Shown: positions 51,889 through 61,145 of the stretch, piece by piece
Layout of the letters: every line of letters starts with the position of its first letter
How positions within the stretch are numbered: the first letter of the stretch is position 1
Origin: Haloarcula laminariae
GTDB taxonomy: Archaea; Halobacteriota; Halobacteria; Halobacteriales; Haloarculaceae
NCBI RefSeq assembly: GCF_025457605.1
Contig: NZ_JAMZFY010000002.1
Coordinates: forward strand, 434,001-498,000
Direction: 5' to 3'
DNA: 64,000 nt
Made by a program: the position numbers and the translations under genes
The notes under the pieces: generated by a model
The model's database searches: none
What the model was told of the DNA's origin: nothing
What the model saw: only the letters and a program-made list of their open reading frames with translations

Positions 51889-53025
51889 TCAGAACGGCTC
51901 GTCGGCCCGCTCCAGCCGGCGCATCTCCATCGCCGAGGCGAAGTCCTCGCGGGAGACGACGCGGTCCCCGTCGGGGCTCTCGACGACGGCGGCCGCCGCC
52001 TTGCCGGTGTCGAGCGCGACCAGCGCGTCGAAGGCCGACATCGCCGCGTCCAGCCTGAGGATGTCGGTCTCCATCAGGTCGGCGACGGTGTCGGCCTCGC
52101 GCTGGGCCTTCGAGAGTTCACGGAAGTCCGAGACCGTGACGACGCCGACCACCTCGCCGCCCTGCGTGACGGTGAACTCCGCCGCCCGCTCGGCGAACAT
52201 CCGGTCGACCAGTTCCTCGACGGTGGCGTCGGCGTCGATAGCGAGCCGCGTCGGCCGGGCGATGTCGCCGGCGGTGAGCCCCTCCAGCAGGTCCGCCAGC
52301 GCGACGGTCCGGGACTCGCCGCTGGCGGCCGCGTAGATGAAAAGCGCCAGCAGCAACAGCATCGGCGCGAAGTTGAGCACGCCGAAGACGGCAAAGAGGA
52401 CGGCGAAGGCGGTCCCGATGCGGGAGGCCGTTCTGGTCGCCGAGGCGTAAGACCGCCTGCGGGCCAGCAGCGACCGCAGCACGCGCCCGCCGTCCATCGG
52501 GAACGCCGGCAGCATGTTGAAGCCGGCGAGGACGAGGTTCGTCACCGCGAGCCAGCCGACGACGAAGAGCGGGACCGTCGCGCCGGCCGGCAGGGCCAGC
52601 AGGGCGGCGTAGCAGGCCACGCCGGTGAGGACGCTCGTTATCGGGCCCGCCACGGCGATCCAGAACTCCTTGTGCCACTCCCGGGGGAACGACGTGAAAC
52701 TGGCCAGGCCGCCCAGAATCCACAGCGTGATGGACTCGACTTCGAGGTCGTAGCGCATCCCCGCCCAGGCGTGGCCCAGTTCGTGCAGCGTGACGCTGAC
52801 GAACAGGCCGACGGCGGCCAGCGTCCCGACGAGCCACGGCGTCGACCCGGCCTGCAGGACCGAGACGTCCAGTTCGGTCCCGACGAGCGAACCGACGATG
52901 CCGGCGTAGAGCTCTATCTGGGTCCCGCTGCCGATGAGCCACGCGAGCACCGGCAGGAAGACCAGCAGCGAGACGTTGACCCGTATCGGAATCCCCCAGA
53001 CCGTCGTGATGTGGAAGTTTCGCAC
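51889..53025 (-). CDS. Site-2 protease (M50) with CBS pair
   Basis: This 378-residue intramembrane metalloprotease has HELGH at residues 81-85 (His 81, His 85) and the third ligand in LPAFPMDGGRVLR. About six helices are followed by a cytoplasmic CBS-domain pair that may sense adenylates. S2P proteases cut membrane-bound regulators. The start is GTG 53025 (VRNFHITTVWG); the open frame upstream is noise. It is divergent from thiE. Confidence 0.9.
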   Translation of the reverse strand: MRNFHITTVWGIPIRVNVSLLVFLPVLAWLIGSGTQIELYAGIVGSLVGTELDVSVLQAGSTPWLVGTLAAVGLFVSVTLHELGHAWAGMRYDLEVESITLWILGGLASFTSFPREWHKEFWIAVAGPITSVLTGVACYAALLALPAGATVPLFVVGWLAVTNLVLAGFNMLPAFPMDGGRVLRSLLARRRSYASATRTASRIGTAFAVLFAVFGVLNFAPMLLLLALFIYAAASGESRTVALADLLEGLTAGDIARPTRLAIDADATVEELVDRMFAERAAEFTVTQGGEVVGVVTVSDFRELSKAQREADTVADLMETDILRLDAAMSAFDALVALDTGKAAAAVVESPDGDRVVSREDFASAMEMRRLERADEPF

Positions 53026-53164
53026 AGTGGGTGAGAGCGGCCGGAGTCCGGTAAAACTTCGGCTCAGGCGCCCGGAGCGCCGGCGCACCGACCGACCGAG
53101 TTTCCGTATCAGTGCGCCCGCGTGGAACGCAAGAATCAGGGCCGTGACAGTGCAACGGCCAGTC

Positions 53165-53812
53165 ATGCCCGACTGGAGCGCGTACCTGGTGACTGGCGAG
53201 TCGCTGTCGGCGGGACGGACCACCCGCGAGGTCGTCGAGCGGGCCATCGAGGGCGGCGTCGGCGTCGTCCAGTTGCGCGAGAAGGACCGGTCCGTCCACG
53301 AGCGCTACGAGATGGGCACAGAGATACGGGAGCTGTGTCGGGCGCGCGGCGTCGCGTTCGTCGTCAACGACCGCGTCGACCTGGCCCAGGCGTTGGACGC
53401 CGACGGCGTCCACCTGGGCGACGACGACCTACCGGTCCCGGTTGCCCGGGAGCTGCTGGGCGAGGAGGCGATTGTCGGCCGCTCGGTGTCGACGGTCGCG
53501 GCCGCCCGGGACGCCGAGGCCGCCGGAGCGGACTATCTCGGCGTCGGCACCATCTACCGAACGGGGTCGAAATCCGACATCCCCGAGGACGAACACGGCG
53601 TCGGGCCCGAGCGGGTGGCGGCGATAGCCGACGCGGTCGACATCCCCCTCGTGGGTATCGGCGGTATCACGGCGGAGAACGCGGACGCGGTCGCCCGCGC
53701 GGGGGCCGACGGCGTGGCCGTGATTACGGCGGTTACGCGGGCCGACGACCCCGCGGCGGCGACGGCGGCGCTTCGCGAGGCGGTCGAGCGAGGGACACGG
53801 GAGCGGTCGTAG
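53165..53812 (+). CDS. thiE: Thiamine-phosphate synthase ThiE
   Basis: ThiE joins HMP-PP and thiazole phosphate to thiamine phosphate. The 215-residue TIM barrel has 'VQLREKDR', 'VNDRVDLA', 'GVHLGDDDLPV', 'GVGTIYRTGSKSD' and 'VGIGGI', all family signatures. ATG 53165 is the start. With tenA and the ThiR-like regulator near 27 kb it forms part of the thiamine pathway; no palindrome like that at 27670 was seen in its 140-base upstream gap. Confidence 0.95.
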   Translation: MPDWSAYLVTGESLSAGRTTREVVERAIEGGVGVVQLREKDRSVHERYEMGTEIRELCRARGVAFVVNDRVDLAQALDADGVHLGDDDLPVPVARELLGEEAIVGRSVSTVAAARDAEAAGADYLGVGTIYRTGSKSDIPEDEHGVGPERVAAIADAVDIPLVGIGGITAENADAVARAGADGVAVITAVTRADDPAAATAALREAVERGTRERS

Positions 53813-53818
53813 ACGCCG

Positions 53819-54067
53819 TCACTCGGTCAGCTTCCGGCGCAGCCGCGCCTCGTCGACCCGGTACTTGAACGCCGGCGAGCCGTCCAGCAGGACGTAGGGG
53901 ACCCGCTCGCCGTACTCCTCGCGGAGCCGCTCGTCGGTGTCCACGTCGACCAGTTCCATATCGACCGCGACGCCTTCCTCCGCTGCGACCCGTTCGACGG
54001 TGTCGACAGCCTGCTCACAGAGGTGGCAGTTCTCGCGCGTGTAGACCGTGACCGAAACGTCGCTCAT
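53819..54067 (-). CDS. Glutaredoxin-like thiol-disulfide protein
   Basis: This 82-residue protein has a thioredoxin fold with the active pair Cys 14/Cys 17 in ENCHLCEQA and the cis-Pro loop RVPYVLLDG. It probably reduces disulfides or glutathione-like mixed disulfides (haloarchaea use gamma-glutamylcysteine). I start at ATG 54067, since the longer frame adds unrelated sequence. It is convergent with thiE, six bases apart. Confidence 0.9.
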   Translation of the reverse strand: MSDVSVTVYTRENCHLCEQAVDTVERVAAEEGVAVDMELVDVDTDERLREEYGERVPYVLLDGSPAFKYRVDEARLRRKLTE

Positions 54068-54145
54068 CGACCGACAGTAGGCGCCGAGGCGGCAAAGGGA
54101 CAGTGATTGCGAGGGTTTCTGTACGTGGGGGGCCAAGCTCCGTGC

Positions 54146-55078
54146 ATGTCAGGCTGGACGGCCGACGAGATGCCGCCGATGGAGGGAAAGACGGTGGTCG
54201 TCACCGGCGCCAACAGCGGGCTGGGCTACGAGGGAACCAAGGCCTTCGCTGACGCCGGTGCGACAGTCGTGATGGCCTGCCGGAGCGAGGAGCGCGGCGA
54301 GGCGGCCGCCACGGACATCCGACGGACCGTCAGGGACGGACACCTGGAGGTCCGGGTCTGTGACCTCGCGGACCTCGACAGCGTCGAGGCGTTCGCCGAG
54401 GGGCTCCGTGCGGAGACGGACGGTATCGACGTGCTCTGTAACAACGCCGGCGTGATGGCCATCCCCCGACAGGAGACGGCCGACGGCTTCGAGATGCAAC
54501 TCGGCGTGAACCACCTCGGTCACTTCGCCTTGACCGGCCGCCTGCTCCCCCTGCTTCGGGCGAGCGAGGGCGAGAGCCGCGTCGTCACCCAGTCCTCGCA
54601 GGCTCACACCAGCGGCGAGATGGACTTCTCGGACCTGCAGTCCGAACGGAACTACGGCAAGTGGTCGGCCTACGGCCGCTCGAAGCTGTCGAACCTCCTC
54701 TTTGCGTACGAGCTCCAGCGCCGACTCGACGACCACGACGAGAGCGTCGTCAGCGTGGCCTGTCACCCCGGCTACGCCGACACGGAGCTGCAGTTCCGCG
54801 GCCCGCGGGAGATGGGGTCGAGCGTGCGGATGGGGCTGATGAAAGTCGCGAACGCCCTGTTGGGCCAGTCGGCCGAACGCGGGGCCCTGCCGATGCTGTA
54901 CGCCGCCACCAGCGGCGAGGTGATGGGCGGCGAGTACGTCGGTCCCGGCGGCCTCATGGGGATGCGGGGCTACCCCGAGTTCCAGAGCTCGAACGCCGCC
55001 TCGCGGGACGAAGCCGACGCCGAGCGGCTCTGGACTGTCTCCGAGGAGCTGACCGGGGTCGAATACGAGTTCGAGTAA
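54146..55078 (+). CDS. Short-chain dehydrogenase/reductase
   Basis: This 310-residue SDR has the NAD(P) motif TGANSGLG, NNAG, a catalytic Ser in VTQSSQAH, and YGRSK (Tyr, Lys). The CRSEERGE stretch after the second strand has Arg, suggesting NADPH. It is similar to retinol dehydrogenase-like SDRs; the substrate is unknown. ATG 54146 is chosen. Confidence 0.92.
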   Translation: MSGWTADEMPPMEGKTVVVTGANSGLGYEGTKAFADAGATVVMACRSEERGEAAATDIRRTVRDGHLEVRVCDLADLDSVEAFAEGLRAETDGIDVLCNNAGVMAIPRQETADGFEMQLGVNHLGHFALTGRLLPLLRASEGESRVVTQSSQAHTSGEMDFSDLQSERNYGKWSAYGRSKLSNLLFAYELQRRLDDHDESVVSVACHPGYADTELQFRGPREMGSSVRMGLMKVANALLGQSAERGALPMLYAATSGEVMGGEYVGPGGLMGMRGYPEFQSSNAASRDEADAERLWTVSEELTGVEYEFE

Positions 55079-55126
55079 CCGCATCAGCAGCTTTTCACGC
55101 GTCGGCGCGAAACCCCCGACTAGCTC

Positions 55127-56212
55127 ATGCAACCGGTCGAGATAGCGGTGCGGCTGCTGGCCGGTGTCGCGCTCATCCTCGCCAACGGCTTCTTCGTCGC
55201 CATCGAGTTCGGGCTGACCCGGGCGCGCCAGTTCACCGAGTCGGAGTTCGTCGGCAATGGGCATCCGGCCCTGGAGCGGGCCTGGGAGATGACCGACGAC
55301 CTCGAAATCTATCTGACGAGCTGCCAGGTCGGCATCACGGCCTCCTCCATCGCCGTCGGTATCGTCGCCGAACCGGCGCTCGCGGCGCTGTTCGAGCCGG
55401 CCGTCGCGGGGTCGCGACTGGCCGGCATCGGTCTGGGGGCCACAATCGCCTTCGTCATCATCAACCTCGTCCACCTCACCCACGGCGAGCAGACGCCGAC
55501 GTATCTGGGTGTCGAGCGCTCCCGGTTCGTCTGTCGGTACGGCGCGACGCCGCTGTACTACTTCGCGAAGCTCATCTCGCCGCTCATCACCGTCGGCGAC
55601 AGCATCGCGAAGTGGACGCTGGGGCTGTTCGGCATCGAGATGTCCGGCGCGTGGCTTGAGACCGAAGCGGACGTCGTCGAGAGCCGCGCGGACCTCCGGA
55701 ACAAGCTCGGTTCGGTGCTCGAAGCGGGGGACCTCACCGAGGAGCGCCGCGAGGAGGTGCTGGCGGCGCTCCACGCCGGCGACCAGCAGGTCCGTGACGT
55801 GATGGTCCACGCCGCCGACGTCGTCGCGCTCTCGCCGAACGACAGCGACGCCGAGAACGCCCGGAAGGTCGCCGAGACCCCTCACACCCGGTATCCGCTC
55901 ATCGGTGCCGACGGCGACGACCTGCTCGGTACCGTCTACGTCCCCGAGCTGCTGCGGGCAGCGACGGAGACGGCGGGCGAGGGAGACCTGCTCTCCGGCG
56001 TCGACCTCGAAGTGGTCGCCGCCCCACAGATGACAATCCCGGCGGAGACGAACGTCAGCGACGCTATCGACCGGTTCCAGGCCGAGAGCCAGGAGCTCGC
56101 AGTCGTGCTGGACGACGGCGAGGTGGTCGGCCTGCTTACCGTCACCGACGCCCTGGAAGCGGTGGTCGGCGACATCCGGGACCCGATGGACGAACGGGCC
56201 GGCGTGGCGTAG
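55127..56212 (+). CDS. CNNM/CorC-type membrane protein with CBS domains
   Basis: This 361-residue protein has an N-terminal DUF21-type domain with about four helices ('LILANGFFVAIEFGLTRAR', 'YLTSCQVGITASSIAVGIVAEPAL') and a cytoplasmic CBS pair (about residues 222-355). Relatives handle magnesium or cobalt efflux or sense adenylates. The C-terminal CorC/HlyC domain is lacking, so it is shorter than many. Single gene, 48 bases after the SDR. Confidence 0.9.
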   Translation: MQPVEIAVRLLAGVALILANGFFVAIEFGLTRARQFTESEFVGNGHPALERAWEMTDDLEIYLTSCQVGITASSIAVGIVAEPALAALFEPAVAGSRLAGIGLGATIAFVIINLVHLTHGEQTPTYLGVERSRFVCRYGATPLYYFAKLISPLITVGDSIAKWTLGLFGIEMSGAWLETEADVVESRADLRNKLGSVLEAGDLTEERREEVLAALHAGDQQVRDVMVHAADVVALSPNDSDAENARKVAETPHTRYPLIGADGDDLLGTVYVPELLRAATETAGEGDLLSGVDLEVVAAPQMTIPAETNVSDAIDRFQAESQELAVVLDDGEVVGLLTVTDALEAVVGDIRDPMDERAGVA

Positions 56213-56384
56213 CGAGTGACCGAGCGGCGCCAACTCTTTGATGCGACCTGCAGCGCCACGGACGGTCCCAGCAAAAACGGTTGCCATCCGACAGATTCGA
56301 CTTGGATAATCAGGCAAGCGAAACCGGTGTCTGGTTCTTCGCCACCCCGAGTGTCTTCCGTACTGGTACAGCCGACGGTATGCG

Positions 56385-56687
56385 CTACCGGGGCGGCGTG
56401 TAGAAGTTCACCGTCTCCAGGGGCTCGTCGCCGTCGTTCTCGATACCGTGGCGCTCGCCGGCCTCGATGCGAAGGAGGTCCCCCGCGTCGATGCGCTTTT
56501 CCTCGCCGTCGACGGTGGCGAGGCCGCTGCCCGAGACGACGAACAGCCACTGGTCGCTCTCGGTGTGGTAGTTTTCGGGGCCGCCGACACTGCGCCCCGG
56601 TTCGACGGTCATCTCCGCGGCCTGTGCCTCGTCGGTCGCCATGACGACATCGAAGTAGCGGTCGAAATCGAGGTGGGTCCGCTCCAT
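56385..56687 (-). CDS. Small cupin-domain protein
   Basis: This 100-residue protein is a single cupin barrel: 'YHTESDQWLFVVSGSGLATVDGE' (motif 1, with a His and Glu-type metal ligands) and 'GDLLRIEAGERHGIEN' (motif 2 His). The substrate is unknown. ATG 56687 starts it; upstream frame is noise. The 172-base gap before it (56213-56384) shows no gene. Confidence 0.88.
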   Translation of the reverse strand: MERTHLDFDRYFDVVMATDEAQAAEMTVEPGRSVGGPENYHTESDQWLFVVSGSGLATVDGEEKRIDAGDLLRIEAGERHGIENDGDEPLETVNFYTPPR

Positions 56688-56793
56688 ACCGGTGTGTCGA
56701 CCGGGAGCGGGGAGTGGGTTTCGGCGGGTGTCACACGCGCGGGGGACGGCCGTCTGACGAGGGTATTTATCCGTCCGGCACTGTCCGAAACCC

Positions 56794-56952
56794 ATGGACG
56801 AAGCGTTCCTCGACCTCGAAGAAGTCGACGTCGAGCTGGACGAGGCGTTGCTGGAGGCCGTCGACGAGAAGGCCTTTGCGGACCACCGCGACAACCGCGA
56901 CGCGGCGGTCCGTGACCTACTGGACGAGTGGCTGAAACAGCGGGACGAGTGA
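56794..56952 (+). CDS. 52-residue acidic protein, possibly ribbon-helix-helix-like
   Basis: This small ORF codes for an acidic, helical protein ('LDEALLEAVDEKAFADHRDNRDAAVRDLLDEWLKQRDE' in part). The C-terminal pattern resembles small haloarchaeal antitoxin or CopG-like proteins, but no toxin gene is beside it. A GTATTTAT TATA-like box lies about 27 bases before the ATG, which supports a leaderless real gene. Confidence 0.65.
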   Translation: MDEAFLDLEEVDVELDEALLEAVDEKAFADHRDNRDAAVRDLLDEWLKQRDE

Positions 56953-56991
56953 CCCGTCGGGGCTCCCGAGGCGCTCGCGTCGCCCTGCCCG

Positions 56992-58224
56992 TCAGAGCGT
57001 GACCGTGTCGCCGAGTTCGGGCGCACGGGCGTCGTAGCCATCGCCGCGTAGCTCCTCGGCGAATGCGGCGGTCCGGTCGCCGTGGACGGCGAGTACGGGG
57101 GTGTCGCGGTAGGGCTCCAGGAACTCGAACAGCCCCTTGCGGTCGGCGTGTGCGGAGAACTCGTGGAGTTCGACCTGCGCGCTGACGGGCATCACGCGGC
57201 CGTCGAGTTCGGCGCTGCCGGTGTCGAGCAGCTGTCGGCCGGGCGTCCCCTCGACCTGGTAGCCGGTCAGCGCGACCTTGTTGGTCGGGTGGTGCCGGAT
57301 AGCGGGGACGTAGGTCATCGCCGGGCCACCGTTGAGCATCCCCGAGGTGGTGATGATGACGGCGTTTTGCTCGGCGATGCGCTTGCGTTGGCCGTCCCGC
57401 CCCGTCACGAAGCGGGCGCTGGACGTGGCCCCGCGGAGCGCGTCCGCATCGCGGAGAAATTCGGGGTGGCGTTTCAGTTGCTTGGTCACCCGCTTGCCCA
57501 TTCCGTCGACGTAGCAGTCGATGTCGTGGGCCGCACAGACCAGCATCGCCTCCTGCGTGCGGCCGATGGCGAACGCCGGAACCACCACGGTGCCGCCCTC
57601 CCAGACCGTCTGCTTGACGCTCTCGGCGAACCGCTGTTCGACGGCGTCGCGGGCCTCGTGGCTCACGTCCGAATACGTCGACTCGCAGACGACCGCGTCG
57701 GCCTCGGGCCGGGCGGTCGAGGGGGCGACGAGGCGCTGGTCGCCGGTGTGGAAGTCGCCGGTGTAGAGGAGTCTGGTGTCCCCGTCGTCCACCAGCACGT
57801 GGGCGCTCCCGGGGATGTGGCCGGCGTTGTAGAGGGTCACCTCGTACCCCGCGGCCTCGAAGGTCTCGTCGTAGCCGTGGGTCTCCGAGGCCTGTGTCAG
57901 GCGGCGCACATCAGTGTCGGTGAAGGGACAGCGCGGCGTCGAGCCGTGGAGTTTCAGCGTGTCCTCGGCGAGCGTCGTCGCCAGCTCCCTGGTCGGTGGC
58001 GTCCAGTGGACCGGCGGGAGGTCGCCGCTGGACATGAGCGCCGGTACCGCGCCGGCGTGGTCCAGGTGGCCGTGGGAGACGACGACGGCGTCGGGGTCGA
58101 CGTCGCCGACCGGGTACTGCGGCGGGGACTCGCTGGCCATGCCGTAGTCGAGCAACAGCGAGCCGTCGACGAGGACGGCGCTGCGCCCGATTTCGTCGGC
58201 CCCGCCGAGGAAGGTCACCTCCAT
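56992..58224 (-). CDS. Beta-lactamase-fold, beta-CASP RNase
   Basis: This 410-residue protein is an MBL/beta-CASP enzyme of the RNase J/CPSF group. The metal motif is SHGHLDHAG, with 'GGADEIGRSAVLV' at the N-terminus, 'LYTGDFHTGD', and the beta-CASP end with 'HADRKGLFEFL'. Archaeal members process or degrade RNA. I start at ATG 58224 (MEVTFLGG); ATG 58257 would add 11 residues not typical of the family. Confidence 0.92.
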   Translation of the reverse strand: MEVTFLGGADEIGRSAVLVDGSLLLDYGMASESPPQYPVGDVDPDAVVVSHGHLDHAGAVPALMSSGDLPPVHWTPPTRELATTLAEDTLKLHGSTPRCPFTDTDVRRLTQASETHGYDETFEAAGYEVTLYNAGHIPGSAHVLVDDGDTRLLYTGDFHTGDQRLVAPSTARPEADAVVCESTYSDVSHEARDAVEQRFAESVKQTVWEGGTVVVPAFAIGRTQEAMLVCAAHDIDCYVDGMGKRVTKQLKRHPEFLRDADALRGATSSARFVTGRDGQRKRIAEQNAVIITTSGMLNGGPAMTYVPAIRHHPTNKVALTGYQVEGTPGRQLLDTGSAELDGRVMPVSAQVELHEFSAHADRKGLFEFLEPYRDTPVLAVHGDRTAAFAEELRGDGYDARAPELGDTVTL

Positions 58225-58285
58225 CTTGCCGAGGGTAGGGGACAGCGGTGTTTCCATGCTCCGGTTCTGGACGGCAGGGCCTTGG

Positions 58286-60235
58286 CTACTGCAGCAGGGC
58301 CGTCGGTCGCCGGGCGGCGTCCTCGACGGATTGGTCGGCCTCGACGACCGGCAGCCGGAGCGTCGCCACGGTGCCGTCGTCGGCCGAGAGCTGGAACGAG
58401 CCGCCGTACTGGGTGACGATCCAGTTGACGAGCCACAGCCCGAGCCCCTTGCCGTGTTCCAGCGGCGTCTCCTGACCGGCCTCGACGACCGCGACCTCCA
58501 TCGGCGGGATGCCGGGGCCGTCGTCGGCGACGGTCACGACCAGCCAGTCGCCGTCGTCGCGGGCGGACAGCGAGACCGTGGTGTGGTCGGCGGGGTCGTG
58601 GGCGATGGCGTTGGTCACCAACTCGTCGAGGGCGACCCCCAGCTCGGTGCCGGCACAGATATCGCGGTCGGTATCGACGCCGACTTCGACTATCGCCGCC
58701 GGGAACTGCTCGCGGTGGCGGTCGGCGACCCCCGAGAGCAGTTCGGTCGGGTCGAGTCGCGCCGGGTCCCGGGCCTTCTTCGCGATGTTCTCAAGCTCTC
58801 GGGCCCGCTCGCTGAGCGACACCAGCCGCCGGAGCGGCTGGCGTATCTTGTCCTGTACGTCCAGCCCCTCCGGCGGGTCGTCGACGAAGTCGGTGTACCC
58901 CTCGATGACGGTCAGCTCGTTGCGGAGGTTGTGCCGGAGAACGCGGTTCAGCAGTTCGACGAGCCGCGTGATCCGCTGTTGCTCGGTGACGTCCTGCTGA
59001 AAGCCCAGGTAGTGAGTCACCGTCCCCGTCTCGTCTTCGACCGGCGTCACCGTGACGCGGTTCCAGAACGGCGTCCCGTCCCGGCGGTAGTTCAGAATCT
59101 GTGTCGTCACCGGCCGCTTGTCCTCGATGCCCTCCCGGAGCACGGCCACGCCGTCGGGGTCTGTTCCCGGCCCCTGGAGGACCCGGCAGTTGGAGCCGAC
59201 GATAGCCGACCGGCTGTAGCCGGTGACCGCCTCGAAGGCGCCGTTGGCGTAGACGATGGGGTTGTCCGGTTCCGTGGCGTCGGCCATCGTGATGGGTACT
59301 TCCGCGGCGTCCATCGCCCTCGTTCGGAGGCGCAGTTCCGACTCGCGCTCCCTGCGCTCGGTGATATCGCGAGCGACGCCCTGGACGGCCGTGACGGCGC
59401 CGCCCTCGGTGATGGGCGTGGCGTTGATCTCCATCGCGACCACGTGGCCGTCGCAGTGGGTGAACGTGAGTTCCATTCCCTGGATCGTCTCGCCGCCGAG
59501 CAGGCGGTCGAAGGCGTCGAGCGCTCTGTCGGCGTTCTCGTCGGTGAGGAGCGTCGTGAAAGTCTCACCGACGAGTTCGTCGGGCTCGTAGCCCAGCATC
59601 CGCTCGACGGCCTCGGAGAGATAGGTCAGTTCGCCGTCGGTGTCGATGCGGTAGAGGAGGTCGAAGCTGTTCGCCGCGATGCCCTCGAACCGTCGTTTCT
59701 CGGCCTGGAGCTGTGCCCTCCGCTCGGCCTGTTCGCGCTCGTACTCCCGGCGCTCGATGGCGCGACCGACCAGGCGAGCGACGAGTTCGACGAACAGCTC
59801 TTCGGCCTCAGAGAACGGGGCCGGTCGCATCTCACGGTGGGCGAAACACACCGTCCCGTAGGTCGCCCCGTTGACCAGCACCTTGCTCCCGATGTACGAT
59901 TCCAGCCCGAACGCCTCGTAGGTCGCCGTCGACACCGCCGAGGACGATCGAGCGTCCTGAATGCTCAACAGCCCGTCCTGTTCGACTGTCTGACGGCAGT
60001 ACGCGTCCTTCAGCGGACACTGCTGGCCGGACTGGAGAGCCGGGTGGTCACCTACCGATTGCTCGATGTACTGTGTCCCGTCCTCGATTCGCGTCAGAAA
60101 ACCGATTTCGACGCCGAGGCGCTCCGAGCCGGCCGTGAGCGCCGACTCGACGGCCTCCCCGAACGGTCGGTTCCGGTCGGCGAAGGCCTCGTAGACGCGC
60201 TGCCGGTAGGCCGACTTTGGCTCCCCTTGGGTCAT
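58286..60235 (-). CDS. GAF-PAS-LOV-like histidine kinase
   Basis: This 649-residue protein is soluble: a GAF domain (about residues 10-165), a coiled segment, a PAS domain (about 182-295), a second PAS with the LOV signature GSNCRVLQG (Cys 350) and 'NYRRDGTPFWNRVTVTPV', and a kinase core with His box 'VLRHNLRNELTVIEGY', N box 'DELVTNAIAHDP' and G boxes 'DDGPGIPP' and 'GKGLGLWLVNWIV'. The LOV pattern indicates a flavin blue-light sensor. No response regulator is adjacent. Confidence 0.92.
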   Translation of the reverse strand: MTQGEPKSAYRQRVYEAFADRNRPFGEAVESALTAGSERLGVEIGFLTRIEDGTQYIEQSVGDHPALQSGQQCPLKDAYCRQTVEQDGLLSIQDARSSSAVSTATYEAFGLESYIGSKVLVNGATYGTVCFAHREMRPAPFSEAEELFVELVARLVGRAIERREYEREQAERRAQLQAEKRRFEGIAANSFDLLYRIDTDGELTYLSEAVERMLGYEPDELVGETFTTLLTDENADRALDAFDRLLGGETIQGMELTFTHCDGHVVAMEINATPITEGGAVTAVQGVARDITERRERESELRLRTRAMDAAEVPITMADATEPDNPIVYANGAFEAVTGYSRSAIVGSNCRVLQGPGTDPDGVAVLREGIEDKRPVTTQILNYRRDGTPFWNRVTVTPVEDETGTVTHYLGFQQDVTEQQRITRLVELLNRVLRHNLRNELTVIEGYTDFVDDPPEGLDVQDKIRQPLRRLVSLSERARELENIAKKARDPARLDPTELLSGVADRHREQFPAAIVEVGVDTDRDICAGTELGVALDELVTNAIAHDPADHTTVSLSARDDGDWLVVTVADDGPGIPPMEVAVVEAGQETPLEHGKGLGLWLVNWIVTQYGGSFQLSADDGTVATLRLPVVEADQSVEDAARRPTALLQ

Positions 60236-60491
60236 GAATTATCCGGGTGCTACCTCCCGTTAGGGGCGCACGGCTATAGTCTCATGGGCGCACCGTCAGG
60301 CAGGCCGGACGGAGGGAAACAGCCACGAGCGACTGCGTCCGGCCGAAATCCGACGGGTCGTGTCGGCAGGAGTGTCTGGTGACTCCCCTCCGCGTGAGCC
60401 TACGTCACGGGGGCTGTTACCACTGCCATTGTGGGCTGATAACACTACCACATAAACAATTATTATGATTGGCGGACAAGGTGTATCTGCT

Positions 60492-60611
60492 ATGGCAACA
60501 CGCCAGCAACCCACGACCACGTATCACACGTGTACATGCGGCGAGGAGTTCCAGACGACGGAGGCGCTCCTCGAACACGCGCGAGCAGCCCACGGGCGCT
60601 CGGTATTCTGA
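60492..60611 (+). CDS. 39-residue zinc-finger-like protein
   Basis: This tiny ORF codes for a protein with CTCGEEF followed by LLEHARAAH, the C-x-C...H-x4-H pattern of small haloarchaeal zinc-finger proteins. A TATA-like ATTATTATG (60459-60467) lies 25-33 bases before the ATG, fitting a leaderless mRNA. The rest of the gap 60236-60491 shows nothing else clear. Confidence 0.75.
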   Translation: MATRQQPTTTYHTCTCGEEFQTTEALLEHARAAHGRSVF

Positions 60612-60640
60612 GGCTGGCTGCGCCGCTTTTTTCGGTCGAC

Positions 60641-60922
60641 CTACGACTGCGTGTCCACGTCGGGGCGGACGCTGAAGCGCGCGTATCCGCCGTGTGAGAG
60701 GTCCAAGGCCCCGAGCCACCAGTTCCATCGCTCGGTCAGCGTGTACTCGCCCGGCGCGTCCCGCAGGTTCTCGACGACGGTCTCGACGGTGAGTTCGCCG
60801 CCGAAGTCCGCGTCGAACTGCCCCCCGTCGGCCAGGTCGCCGGCCTGTCGTGCCACCACCGCGGCCGCCCCCGCGTCGTCGAACGTCTCTCCCAACGTGC
60901 GTTCGAGTTCCTGTCGGTCCAC
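60641..60922 (-). CDS. Hypothetical acidic protein
   Basis: This 93-residue protein has a helical N-terminal half ('ELERTLGETFDDAGAAAVVARQAGDLAD') and a second half with 'YTLTERWNWWLGALDLSHGGYARF'. The Trp-rich middle is distinctive, but no family is recognised. It is convergent with the zinc-finger ORF, 29 bases apart. Confidence 0.7.
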   Translation of the reverse strand: MDRQELERTLGETFDDAGAAAVVARQAGDLADGGQFDADFGGELTVETVVENLRDAPGEYTLTERWNWWLGALDLSHGGYARFSVRPDVDTQS

Positions 60923-61027
60923 ACTGGTTGCTTGCTAGCTACGGCCTTGAATCTACGGCTAGCCGCAGTACTATACGGGATAGAAGGCGACACAGCTTCG
61001 AAGAACCGAATCGACCACAGCTTGAAC

Positions 61028-61082
61028 AGCCAGAAAGTCCCTCCCGTAGCCGGTCGGCCAACACCTGAGGGGCTTTCTGGCT
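61028..61082. repeat. 16-bp inverted repeat with 23-base loop
   Basis: AGCCAGAAAGTCCCTC (61028-61043) pairs with GAGGGGCTTTCTGGCT (61067-61082) across 16 positions with one G-T pair. The loop contains GCCG-GT-CGGC, a smaller inner hairpin. It may be a small RNA structure, a terminator, or the trace of a mobile element. Confidence 0.6.
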
Positions 61083-61145
61083 CTCTACAGTCTCTGTCAC
61101 TGGGTCACCTATCGTTCACGCATCGCTACCCGGGCAGCACGCGAA

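Noticed and set aside
58226-60382. 718-codon plus-strand ORF opposite the histidine kinase
   Set aside because: The minus strand has clear GAF, PAS, LOV and kinase motifs. The plus-strand product is low-complexity Val/Arg/Asp sequence.
60433-60439. Further CTGATAA as a member of the TTATCAG promoter set
   Set aside because: It is not followed on the minus strand by ATATTT at five bases and faces no motility gene, so it is probably a chance match.
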